In this document: piece by piece, positions 27,148 to 35,720 of the stretch
How the letters are laid out: each line of letters begins with the position of its first letter
Numbering within the stretch: the stretch's first letter is position 1
Assembly: GCA_001714685.2 (NCBI GenBank)
Contig: MDTP02000063.1
Span: 1 to 36,359 of the forward strand
Source: Methanosarcina sp. Ant1
GTDB lineage: Archaea > Halobacteriota > Methanosarcinia > Methanosarcinales > Methanosarcinaceae
Length of the DNA stretch: 36,359 nt
Direction of reading: 5' to 3'
The notes under the pieces: model-generated
What the model was told of the DNA's origin: nothing
The model's database searches: none
Seen by the model: the letters and a program-made list of their open reading frames with translations, nothing else
Position numbers and translations under genes: made by a program

Positions 27148-27566
27148 GCCACTGAACATTGGGAAAAGGTACAGGAAGCAAAAATGAAAAATATGGATTT
27201 GACCAGGTAGAAATCGGATGAATTGTGCGTAATAATCCAAAAGATAGTTCCTAAAATGAAAGATTATGATGATAATGGACCATGGGGCAGGTAGCTTTTT
27301 CCCCAGGTTGCAGTTGATAGTTGCCTTTTTCACAGGTCCAAGAAAACTATATTTTGCAGATAAATTAACGGAGTTAACATCCAAATTTTTCAGTACATTT
27401 TCTTTTTTGCTACTGATGGTCTAAAATTTTATTCAGAATTATTTTTAAAGAATAGGGAGAATTGGGAGTTTTTCCTACAAAGGGAGAGAATGGGAGACCA
27501 AGGAAACCAAAACTTGTTCCTGCTACATATTTGAGATTACTAAGGCAGCAAAAAGCATTAGGTTGA
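27148..27566 (+). pseudogene. Degenerate IS1-like transposase
   Basis: One frame, interrupted by three stops and then a frameshift, still reads EHWEKVQEAKMKNMDLTR, KSDELCVIIQKI, NGPWGR, LFHRSKKTIFC, FATDGLKFYSEL and, in the next frame, KGENGRPRKPKLVPATYLR before a final stop. The order DEL(W) - W(I/L)GR - TDGLKFY - GRP(R/K)KPKLVP matches IS1-like DDE transposases common in Methanosarcina. It fills part of the gap between the two ramA copies. No clear terminal repeats were found. Confidence 0.6.
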
Positions 27567-28119
27567 TACTGAATCCAAAAATTAAAGCTTATTATTTATT
27601 AGTCTTTAAATAACTAATCATTTTTTGAAGATCCTGAGGAAAGATGGTCCATCAATAATGGATTTATTTTTTCAAGATTCTTAAATAATGGTATTCAGCT
27701 CCCATTTTCCTCTTTGCGTACGCTTTAATTTTCTGTACACAGGTAAGCTTAGAAACATTTGCGAATAAATAAAATTACTCAAAATGAAATTAAAACATTT
27801 AATAACATTTATGTCTTTTAGAACATCAACCATATTAATGCATGATTATTAGCTGTCTGAAAAAGGGAAAACGGGCAGGACAAGCTATTTTCAATAATTG
27901 TATCAGAATAAGTCTCTTTAAAAAAGAATTTTTTCATATTATTATTAAAAGGCTAAAAAGTGATTATTAGATGTATTAATTGATTTTAAAAATATATAGA
28001 AGAATAAATCGATCTATTTATTTATATGTTATTTTCAAAATAATACATACATAAAGTTTCAAATTGCTTGAATAATGCGTCAAAATACTCGACAAAATAA
28101 GAAAAATGGGGGAGTTTGT
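27567..28119. other. Non-coding DNA with the copy-2 ramA promoter
   Basis: No gene is seen up to about 27938. From 27939 (TTATTATTAAAAGGC) to the start codon the sequence is recognisably homologous to 25171-25348 before ramA copy 1, including the TTTATTTATATG TATA region (28017-28027) and the GGGGGAG ribosome-binding site. The duplication therefore covered promoter and leader. Confidence 0.6.
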
Positions 28120-29739
28120 ATGAGGTATGGAGCTGCCATTGACCTGGGAACAAGCGGGTACAGAGCTCAGAAGATTAACCTTGATACTGAAGAAATCCAA
28201 AGAACGGCAATTACTTTAAGGAACCCTCTTCCCGGAGCGAATGTAATGAACCACGTGGATTTCGCAATCCAGTATGGACAGGACCTTGCGCACGGGCTTT
28301 CAATAAATGCAGTAAAGAATCTAATTCAGGCTCTTGATGTGGAAATAGGAGAAATTGAGAGACTTTCAATCTGTGGGAATCCTATCCACCTATCCATCTT
28401 CCAGGGAATCACCATTGAAGACCTTGCCTATGCAGGGGAGCGAAAGAAAAAGAAGTACGATATACAGGAACAGAACAGGAACGCGAGAATCGTACATAGC
28501 AATGAAATTCCGGGACTTGAAGAATTTGATTGTGAAGTTGTAATTCCTCCCGCAATTAAACATGAAGTTGGAGCCGATGCCCTGGCCCTGATAATCAAAT
28601 CGGGAATGCTTGATAGGGATGAAATTTCAATTGCTACGGACTACGGGACAATTTCGTTGAAAGTAAACGATATAATTTATACGGGTTGTGCAGCTACCGG
28701 CCCTGCCCTTGAGGGACAGCAGATAAAACATGGAAGCCTTGCATCCCCTTACACTATCTCGGACTTTGAATTCGAGGACGGCGCATTAAGGAATTACGTA
28801 TTGAATGAAAAAATGGAATCTGTTCCAGGGGATCTCGTAAATCCGATAACTGGAGACACCCTTGAAAAAGGTAACATCGAAGCAAGAGGGATTACAGGTA
28901 CAGGCGTTATAGCTCTGATTGAGAAGGCAATAAGATACGGCTTTGTAGAGATTCCCAAGGTTAAGACTCCGGACGGACTAATCCACCTCCAAAATGGGAT
29001 CGATTTCTCTGAAAGAGACCTTAAAGAAGCCGGAAAAGCTATAGGTGCTATTCGTGCAGGACACATTACTCTCTGTGCAGTTGCAGGTATCGAAATGTCA
29101 GATATTGAGACTGCTTACATGGCAGGAGCTGCAGGCACTTATATGGACGCGGCAAAAGCCCAGAAAATTGGTTTGGTCCCTTACTCCACAGGAAAAGTCT
29201 GCCAGCTTGGAAATACTTCACTTGCAGTGGCTCGTGAAATCCTGCTTTCAGAATCGAGGCTGTGGGAACTCCAGGATATTGCAAATCAGATGTCAGATAC
29301 ACACATAATGCTTGCGACTACCTCCGAATTCCGGGATGCGTATATTCTCGAAATTGCATATTGGGAGGAGGGTATGCCTTTTAAAATGTTTAAGAAATAC
29401 CTTAAAAAGAAAGGGCTTCCCGGTCTCGATGATCCTATAGACAATCCTGTTATTGAGAGGCGTGTAAAGAGAGATATTCCTGTACATGGGGAAGAAGGGC
29501 TGCATATACTGGAAAGAACAGGGACATATATGACCATGCTTGTCGAGTGCCCCGAATGCCGGAAATGTATCAAGGTCTGCCCCAATGACTCCATAACAAT
29601 TGATGAAGAAAATAGGTCTATTATAATAGCTACTGATCTCTGTGAAGGTGTCCACTGCCAGAAATGCCTGAAGACCTGCCCTCCTGACAAATTTAACTGG
29701 AAAAGTCTCAAAGTTTTCGAACCACAACAGCACAAATGA
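28120..29739 (+). CDS. RamA-type corrinoid protein reductive activase (copy 2)
   Basis: The 539-residue close paralogue of the preceding gene is identical at 52 of the first 60 residues. The ATPase motifs (IDLGTSGYRAQKIN, YMAGAAGTYMDAAKAQKIG) and both ferredoxin clusters (CPECRKCIKVCP and CEGVHCQKCLKTCP) are intact, so it should be functional. Relative to copy 1 a three-residue stretch after ATDYGT is missing and one residue is gained near the second cluster. Start ATG 28120 has GGGGGAG upstream. It stands alone with its own promoter. Methanosarcina keep several activases of this family for different methyltransferase systems; which one this serves cannot be told here. Confidence 0.88.
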   Translation: MRYGAAIDLGTSGYRAQKINLDTEEIQRTAITLRNPLPGANVMNHVDFAIQYGQDLAHGLSINAVKNLIQALDVEIGEIERLSICGNPIHLSIFQGITIEDLAYAGERKKKKYDIQEQNRNARIVHSNEIPGLEEFDCEVVIPPAIKHEVGADALALIIKSGMLDRDEISIATDYGTISLKVNDIIYTGCAATGPALEGQQIKHGSLASPYTISDFEFEDGALRNYVLNEKMESVPGDLVNPITGDTLEKGNIEARGITGTGVIALIEKAIRYGFVEIPKVKTPDGLIHLQNGIDFSERDLKEAGKAIGAIRAGHITLCAVAGIEMSDIETAYMAGAAGTYMDAAKAQKIGLVPYSTGKVCQLGNTSLAVAREILLSESRLWELQDIANQMSDTHIMLATTSEFRDAYILEIAYWEEGMPFKMFKKYLKKKGLPGLDDPIDNPVIERRVKRDIPVHGEEGLHILERTGTYMTMLVECPECRKCIKVCPNDSITIDEENRSIIIATDLCEGVHCQKCLKTCPPDKFNWKSLKVFEPQQHK

Positions 29740-29837
29740 GATAATCAACCTAAATGACCTTTTAAGTTATTCACACATATTCATTAGATACCTCAATCAC
29801 CCGAATGAGATTAAACTTTAGTAAAGTGTTCTTAGTA

Positions 29838-29897
29838 TAACTGAGTTTATACGAACTGAGTTTATAAGAACTGAGTTCACATGAACTGAGTTCACAT
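29838..29897. repeat. 15-bp tandem repeat, four units
   Basis: Units of the form (G/T)AACTGAGTTYAYAN follow each other at 29838, 29853, 29868 and 29883. The last two are identical. It lies between convergent ramA copy 2 and purB and is non-coding. Confidence 0.85.
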
Positions 29898-29970
29898 GAA
29901 TATAGAGTATCTGGCGATTTTCTTTAAAATAAAAAATTTCAATAAGTTTGAGAGGGTAAATCCACCATCT

Positions 29971-30022
29971 TGAGAACTAAATTACGTTTGAGAACTAAAT
30001 TACGTTTGAGAACTAAATTACG
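29971..30022. repeat. 18-bp tandem repeat, about three units
   Basis: TGAGAACTAAATTACGTT is repeated at 29971 and 29989, with 16 nt of a third copy at 30007. The copies are identical, so the expansion is recent. It is non-coding and lies downstream of purB. Confidence 0.88.
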
Positions 30023-30206
30023 TACAGTACGCAAAAATTCGGTTTCAAATTTTAGCAAATTCGCGGCACTGCCTTATCTAAAAACTCATATTTTCTCCTA
30101 TGCACAAGTAGAAAATGGTTAGCAGCTTTTCCTTTTTTGCATAAAACTCCTTTTTAGGGCAGAATTTCTAAACACGTTAATTATTAGTTTCGAAGAAAGG
30201 AGAAGA

Positions 30207-31553
30207 TTAGAGGTTATAAGCCTCACGAAGTTTTACAACTAATACTTCAACCTGTTCCACTGCGGTTCCTATATATTTATCGGGATTCACGAGATTCTCG
30301 ACATCCGTAGCAGTTAGATATTTTGCAACAGCAGGAGTTTCCAGAAGTACGTTTTTGAAATGCTGTCCGGTTTCATGGGCTTTCATTGCCGCAGTTCGGA
30401 CAAGTTCATGAGCTTCCTGCCTGCCCACGCCTCTTTTTGCAAGTTCGATCATTACAGCCTCTCCCATGTTCAGACCCTTTAGCAATTCCAGATTCCTCCT
30501 TATATTTTCAGGGTAGAACCTGAGATTCTCAAGCACGTTTATCCCGAGCTTAATGATGTGGTCAGTCAGCACACAGGCTTCAGGGAAAACCACTCTCTCG
30601 CAGGAGGAATTGGTAAGGTCCCTTTCGTCCCAAAGGGTATTATTAAGAAGTTCGGGCTCGACCATGGCCCTTACGATCCTTGCAAGCCCGCAGATCTGCT
30701 CTGACTTTATAGGGTTGCGTTTATGAGGCATGGTGGATGAACCTACCTGCTTTTTTCCGAAGCTTTCCTCAAGCTCAGCGATCTCGCTGCGCTGGAGAGT
30801 CCTGATTTCGGTGCCGATTTTATCCAGTGTAGTGACCGTATTTGCCATCCACATTACAAATTCGGCGTGCCTGTCCCTCTGAATTATCTGGTTGGAAACG
30901 TCCACAGCTCCAATTCCAAGGCATTGCATAGTGAGTTTCTGGATCAGAATCCCGGATTTTCCAAATGCGGCCTGGGTCCCGACAGCTCCGGTCATTTGTC
31001 CTACAGTCACTCTAGGAGTAAGTTGATACAGGCGATCCAGATGCCTTGATATCTCCGCCGCCCATATAGCAAAACGGAGTCCATAGGTTGTTGGAATCCC
31101 GATCTGCCCGTGAGTCCTGCCACAACAGACAGTATTCTTATGGGCTTCTGCCTGATTGACCAGAGTTCTTAACAGAACTTTAAGCTTATCTTCGAAAATC
31201 TCAATTGCATCTTTTATCTGGAGAGCGGTTGCCGTGTCCAGGATATCATTTGAAGTGGCTCCGAAATGTACCCATTTACCGGCATCATTTCTGCACTGTT
31301 CAGAAATAGCAACAACCACAGCCATCATATCGTGGTGGATTTCAGCTTCGATCTCATCAACCCGCTCAGTCTTTACGGAAGCAATACTTTCAAATATTAT
31401 TTCAGCCGCGTCTGCGGGAATCAGCCCCATATCCGCCTCGGCCCTGGCAAGGGCTGCTTCGGTTTGCAGTATCTTGGCAAGTCTATTTTCCTGACTCCAC
31501 ACACGTTTCATTTCTGCCGTACCATACCGATAGTCTATAGGATGAATAGCCAT
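30207..31553 (-). CDS. purB: Adenylosuccinate lyase
   Basis: The 448-residue enzyme cleaves SAICAR to AICAR and adenylosuccinate to AMP in purine synthesis. The fumarase/aspartase-superfamily signature GSSTMPHKRNPIKSE is exact. The N-terminal YRYGTAEMKRVWS, GRTHGQIGIPTTYGL and VHFGATSNDILDT motifs fit PurB. ATG 31553 (MAIHPIDYRYG) is chosen because GGTGAT lies directly upstream; ATG 31565 is in frame but has no ribosome-binding site. It is monocistronic, with repeats both upstream and downstream. Confidence 0.95.
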   Translation of the reverse strand: MAIHPIDYRYGTAEMKRVWSQENRLAKILQTEAALARAEADMGLIPADAAEIIFESIASVKTERVDEIEAEIHHDMMAVVVAISEQCRNDAGKWVHFGATSNDILDTATALQIKDAIEIFEDKLKVLLRTLVNQAEAHKNTVCCGRTHGQIGIPTTYGLRFAIWAAEISRHLDRLYQLTPRVTVGQMTGAVGTQAAFGKSGILIQKLTMQCLGIGAVDVSNQIIQRDRHAEFVMWMANTVTTLDKIGTEIRTLQRSEIAELEESFGKKQVGSSTMPHKRNPIKSEQICGLARIVRAMVEPELLNNTLWDERDLTNSSCERVVFPEACVLTDHIIKLGINVLENLRFYPENIRRNLELLKGLNMGEAVMIELAKRGVGRQEAHELVRTAAMKAHETGQHFKNVLLETPAVAKYLTATDVENLVNPDKYIGTAVEQVEVLVVKLREAYNL

Positions 31554-31608
31554 ATCAATCACCATTTATGAAATAGGGAATTAGGTAATCCCAGAATTGC
31601 TTGAACTT

Positions 31609-31646
31609 TAAGCGATTTAGCATTAAGTAAGCGATTTAGCATTAAG
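31609..31646. repeat. 19-bp direct tandem repeat upstream of purB
   Basis: TAAGCGATTTAGCATTAAG occurs twice without spacing, about 55 nt upstream of the purB start codon, in the likely promoter or leader region. The rest of 31566-31937 is AT-rich and holds the rpl40e promoter (TATA-like CATTATATCT near 31860). Confidence 0.85.
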
Positions 31647-31856
31647 TAATCTTTAGCCTTATGTAATTTCAATGTTAACTTTGCCACAGTACAATGTTAA
31701 CTCAACTGCATCTTTAGTACTCTTTTAAGTTTACAGAGCATGGATTAAACAACATAACCAATAAATAAACTTTGAGTTAGCAGGCAGGAAAACTGAAGTT
31801 GTGAAATACAAAGAGAAAAAGGTTTCAAACTCTGCAGGCAGCGGATTTTTTGATGA

Positions 31857-32087
<231 letters not shown>

Positions 32088-32093
32088 TCTTTT

Positions 32094-32837
32094 TTGCAGG
32101 TGGAAGCACACCTCCAAAAAATTATTGATCGGGACGGAAAAGTTCATCTTACCCTTATCGACCCAGCATCTCAAACGCCTGAACAAGCCGCTGAAATCTC
32201 CCTTGCCGCAGTTGAGGGAGGTACTGATGCCATCATGATAGGAGGCTCAACGGGCGCGTCGGGAATCCTGCTTGATGAAACCGTCATAAGGATAAAAGAG
32301 AAGGTAGATGTTCCAACCATCCTTTTCCCGGGAAGTTCGGCCGGGCTCAGCAGGTATGCAGATGCCGTATTTTTCATGAGCCTTCTTAACTCCAGAGATC
32401 TAGGGTATGTGATCACAAACCAGGTGCTCGGAGCTCCGCTTGTATACAAGAGTCAGATCGAACCGATCTCCATGGCATATCTTGTGGTCGAACCTGGAGG
32501 GACTGTCGGTTGGGTGGGGGACGCGAAACTGATCCCCAGAAAGAAGCCTGAAATTGCCATAGCCTACGCCCTTGCAGGCAAATACCTGGGCATGCATTAC
32601 ACCTACCTTGAAGCCGGATCCGGAGCCGATACGCCTGTTAATCCTGAGATGATAGGAGCTGTCAAGCATGTACTCGGGGAAAATAAACTTATCGTCGGCG
32701 GTGGAATCAGAGATGCAAAAACTGCAAAAATCTGTACTTCTGCAGGTGCGGATATGATCGTCACAGGCACAATTGTTGAAGAAGTAAATGACGTTGCTGC
32801 AAAGGTTTCTGAGATTGTATCAGCCATAAAGAGATGA
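32094..32837 (+). CDS. Geranylgeranylglyceryl phosphate synthase
   Basis: This 247-residue TIM-barrel prenyltransferase joins geranylgeranyl diphosphate to sn-glycerol-1-phosphate, the first ether bond of archaeal membrane lipids. Family motifs include HLTLIDPASQTPEQA, AIMIGGSTGASG, ILFPGSSAGLSRYADA, YTYLEAGSGAD and LIVGGGIRDAKTA, the last two binding substrate phosphate. The start is a TTG at 32094 (MQVEAHLQKI); GTG 32100 is possible. The ribosome-binding site lies inside the end of rpl40e, so the two are translationally linked. Confidence 0.94.
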   Translation: MQVEAHLQKIIDRDGKVHLTLIDPASQTPEQAAEISLAAVEGGTDAIMIGGSTGASGILLDETVIRIKEKVDVPTILFPGSSAGLSRYADAVFFMSLLNSRDLGYVITNQVLGAPLVYKSQIEPISMAYLVVEPGGTVGWVGDAKLIPRKKPEIAIAYALAGKYLGMHYTYLEAGSGADTPVNPEMIGAVKHVLGENKLIVGGGIRDAKTAKICTSAGADMIVTGTIVEEVNDVAAKVSEIVSAIKR

Positions 32838-33143
32838 TGTCTTTAAAAGATATTTCGGAATTTGCTGCCTGCTTTTCAGATTAGAAAGAATCTCGTTTAA
32901 TTAAACTGTCCTTTTTAAATATCTATCTTTAACCATTCTTTTTTCAAGAGCATAAGAATTAATCTCTCCTTTTAGTCTTCTTCTCCAGGCAGGGGTCGTG
33001 GGTGTGAGTTATTGAAAACCGTAAGCACGAGAATCTCTCTACATTTTCCTCAAATACAGGAGATGTACTCGTTTTTCAGAATTGATCAATAAACGTGTAC
33101 AAGACCAAAATTACTAAATCATAAAAACAAGATAGGAGGAAAT

Positions 33144-33382
33144 ATGAACGTAAGGGAAGAAATCTATGAACAGATCCTTGCAATACTTAAAGATGCAAAA
33201 TTTCCGCTCAACACGCTGGAAGAGTTGATTGCTGCTTTATCTGAAGGGCTGGATACTACATGCAGGATCGGGATGTTGAGGTCACTGCAGCAGAGGCAAG
33301 AAGCCTGATCACTGACAAGGATTTCCCGTTCAAAGATGCAAAGCAAGTGGCTGAATTAATTGTTGAAAAAGCAGGACTTTAA
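33144..33382 (+). pseudogene. Frameshifted MTH865-like protein gene
   Basis: The ATG has a strong GGAGG upstream. The first frame reads NVREEIYEQILAILKDAKFP and continues to CRIG, then is thrown out of frame and stops at 33306-33308. The next frame continues DVEVTAAEARSLITDKDFPF and ends IVEKAGL at 33380-33382. Adding one G to the GGG at about 33270-33272 rejoins them into a ~79-residue MTH865-family protein (small EF-hand-like fold, function unknown, common in methanogens). A single-base deletion, either real or a sequencing error in a G-run, explains it. The intact ribosome-binding site argues for a recent event. Confidence 0.75.
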
Positions 33383-33805
33383 CTTATTTTATTTCTTTTA
33401 AGATATTTAGGATGTATTAAATGAAACAATCAGCCTTAAACGCAAAAATGTCCGGTGAATTGTAATAGTTACACTTTCTTTCAGACTTTCTAATACCAAA
33501 CTTTTTTTTCATTACCCAAACTTTTTATTTTAGAAACTATTTATATACTTGACTTCTAAAATCTGTTCCAGCAGCAATTTATAAGCAGACGATTGTAATA
33601 ATAGTTCTAAAGGAGAATACTGACTCCTGTTATAAATAGTTCTAAAGGAGATACTGACTGCTATTTCAGTATCTTTACTAATACTAATGGATCTGGAAAA
33701 TTCAATAGTTCAGAATTGGCAAATCTTTCATGAAGAAAAGACTACCGAATCTTGCAGAATCAAGGATCCGGTGTCAACTTGCAATCAACACTAAGAGGTA
33801 TGATT
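33383..33805. other. Leader region of atwA with a direct repeat and a possible upstream ORF
   Basis: A 24-bp sequence (ATAGTTCTAAAGGAGA.TACTGACT) occurs at 33601-33625 and again at 33636-33659, each with a ribosome-site-like AAAGGAG. A 35-codon frame from ATG 33687 to TAA 33794 ends exactly at the atwA ribosome-binding site. It has no ribosome-binding site of its own and may be chance. TATA-like TATTTATATAC lies near 33538-33550. Confidence 0.35.
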
Positions 33806-35560
33806 ATGCTCAAGATTTCAAATTTGGTAAAAGATTATGAGGTGCGTTCCGAAAACATAAGAGTATTGGACCATATCGACCTCACAGTGGAGGATGGAGA
33901 AATCCTCGGGATTACAGGCCGGAGCGGGAGCGGAAAATCGACGCTTCTTCGCATCATACGCGGGGTAGAACCTTTTCAAGAAGGGACTGTGGAAATAGAC
34001 GGGGAAATTGTAACCCCCGATTCCGGGATTGAAGGGGAAAAATTCCTGAAAAGCGTGACTGCAATACACCTCCAGCGGAATTTCGGGCTATGGAACGGGC
34101 CTGCAATTGAAAATATAATAAGAAAACTAAATTACCTTAGAACAGGGCATGAAGCTCTTCCACAGAGTGAACTCATGCCGCACAGTGTATCTAATGATTA
34201 CGACGACCTCTTCGAAGAGGCAATGGAATATCTGAAACTTGTGGGCCTGGAACACAAAGCTCTTCATTCCACCAACCTCCTGAGCGGAGGGGAAAAACAG
34301 AGACTTATAATGGCAAGGCAGCTTGCTGCAAAGCCCAGGGTCCTTCTTCTAGATGAACCCGTTACAATGACCGGGCCTGATACGAAGCAGGAAGTGCTTG
34401 ATGTAATAAAAAACCTGAAAGATAAATTAAACATACCGATCATAGTAGTTTCTCACCTTCCGGAGATTCATGCTTATCTTGCTGACAGGTTGATTTTCCT
34501 TGAAAATGGAAAAATAGCAGCCGAAGGGAAACCTTCCTGGGTGCTTAAAAATTTCCTTAAAGATATGAAACCGAGGGAAGAGCTTACAGAGCCTGAAAAT
34601 AAGGAGATTTGTATCAAAGTAAGGGATATTTCAAAACGCTATTCCATTATCCGGATGGGAGAAGTTCTGAATATTAAAAATTTCTCTCTCGACGTCTACA
34701 AGGGAGAGATTCTGGCTTTTATAGGTTCTTCCGGGGCAGGAAAAACAACAATTATGAAGCTCATGGAAGGGCTTGTCAAGCCAAAGAGCGGGACTGTTGA
34801 GTACCTCTGTAATGGAGAATGGGTAGATGTTATCGAGTATAGCAAGAAGCGCATGGAACTCCGGCGGATTATGAGTATCATGAATCAGGAATTCTCAATG
34901 TCAGTTAACTCCACAGTCAGGGACCAGATTCGATTCAGGTTAAGTATCAAAAAGAAAGGTGCAATCGAATACGCAAGGAACAAAGCCACGGAAATGGGGC
35001 TATCGGACGAGACCCTTGATACTGTGTATCGGCTGCCAGATATGCCTGAAGAGGAGAAAACGACGGCATTGCAGGAGCTGAATCTTAATGACTCTATTTA
35101 TTCCGAGCTTTTCCCCGTAGTTCCGGTAACTGACGTTGATACCTATGCAAAACCCGTCTTTGAAGCCCTTGACCTGCCAATGGAAGTCCTTGACAAAACT
35201 CCTTACCAGATCAGTGGAGGCGAGCATGTTCGGGCTTTCATTGCCCTGAGCCTTTCGACCTCCCCCGAGTACCTAATGCTTGACGAACCTTTCGGTGACC
35301 TTGATCCGGTAACCCTCAGGGATGTCACAAACTCCTTAAAAAGGATCAATGAGCGTTTCGGCACGACCATTGTGCTTGTGAGTCACCACATGGATTTCGT
35401 CCGGGAAGTTGCCCATAGGGCTATACTGATCGAAAACGGAGCCATTCTAATGGACGGAAACACAGATGAGGTCTGCCAGGAACTGACCAACAGGAGCAAT
35501 GCTCCTTATCTGGAGCACGGTCTGGAATACCTGGTAGAAGGTAGCCCGGGAATTGACTAA
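33806..35560 (+). CDS. atwA: Methyl-coenzyme M reductase activation component A2 (ABC-type ATPase)
   Basis: The 584-residue soluble twin-ATPase uses ATP to help reductively activate methyl-coenzyme M reductase (F430 nickel) in methanogens. Domain 1 (about 1-250) has Walker A GRSGSGKST, signature LLSGGEKQR and Walker B LLLDEP. Domain 2 (about 285-575) has Walker A GSSGAGKTT, signature ISGGEHVR and LMLDEPFGDLDP. There are no membrane segments, and no permease gene is adjacent, which fits AtwA rather than a transporter. ATG 33806 is preceded by AGAGGT; the frame is open to 33752 without support. An insert between Walker A and signature in each half is typical of the family. Confidence 0.9.
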   Translation: MLKISNLVKDYEVRSENIRVLDHIDLTVEDGEILGITGRSGSGKSTLLRIIRGVEPFQEGTVEIDGEIVTPDSGIEGEKFLKSVTAIHLQRNFGLWNGPAIENIIRKLNYLRTGHEALPQSELMPHSVSNDYDDLFEEAMEYLKLVGLEHKALHSTNLLSGGEKQRLIMARQLAAKPRVLLLDEPVTMTGPDTKQEVLDVIKNLKDKLNIPIIVVSHLPEIHAYLADRLIFLENGKIAAEGKPSWVLKNFLKDMKPREELTEPENKEICIKVRDISKRYSIIRMGEVLNIKNFSLDVYKGEILAFIGSSGAGKTTIMKLMEGLVKPKSGTVEYLCNGEWVDVIEYSKKRMELRRIMSIMNQEFSMSVNSTVRDQIRFRLSIKKKGAIEYARNKATEMGLSDETLDTVYRLPDMPEEEKTTALQELNLNDSIYSELFPVVPVTDVDTYAKPVFEALDLPMEVLDKTPYQISGGEHVRAFIALSLSTSPEYLMLDEPFGDLDPVTLRDVTNSLKRINERFGTTIVLVSHHMDFVREVAHRAILIENGAILMDGNTDEVCQELTNRSNAPYLEHGLEYLVEGSPGID

Positions 35561-35720
35561 AATAGCTAAGAAGTTTATAGGAGGGTAAAATATTCTCTCC
35601 TCTTCTTTAGTTAATTACAGGATGTTACAGGTTTACTGATCTACTAACCTTTAAATTTTTCTCATTTATTCCTGGTCATCCACAACGCTTGCAGTTTCTT
35701 TTTACTTTTTGCAGCCTTTC

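Noticed and set aside
29838-30022. Possible CRISPR array
   Set aside because: The repeats are 15-18 bp, directly adjacent, without spacers, and there are no cas genes.
33806-35560. ATPase of an ABC transporter
   Set aside because: Two fused ATPase halves with no membrane domain and no permease gene beside it; the pattern fits AtwA.
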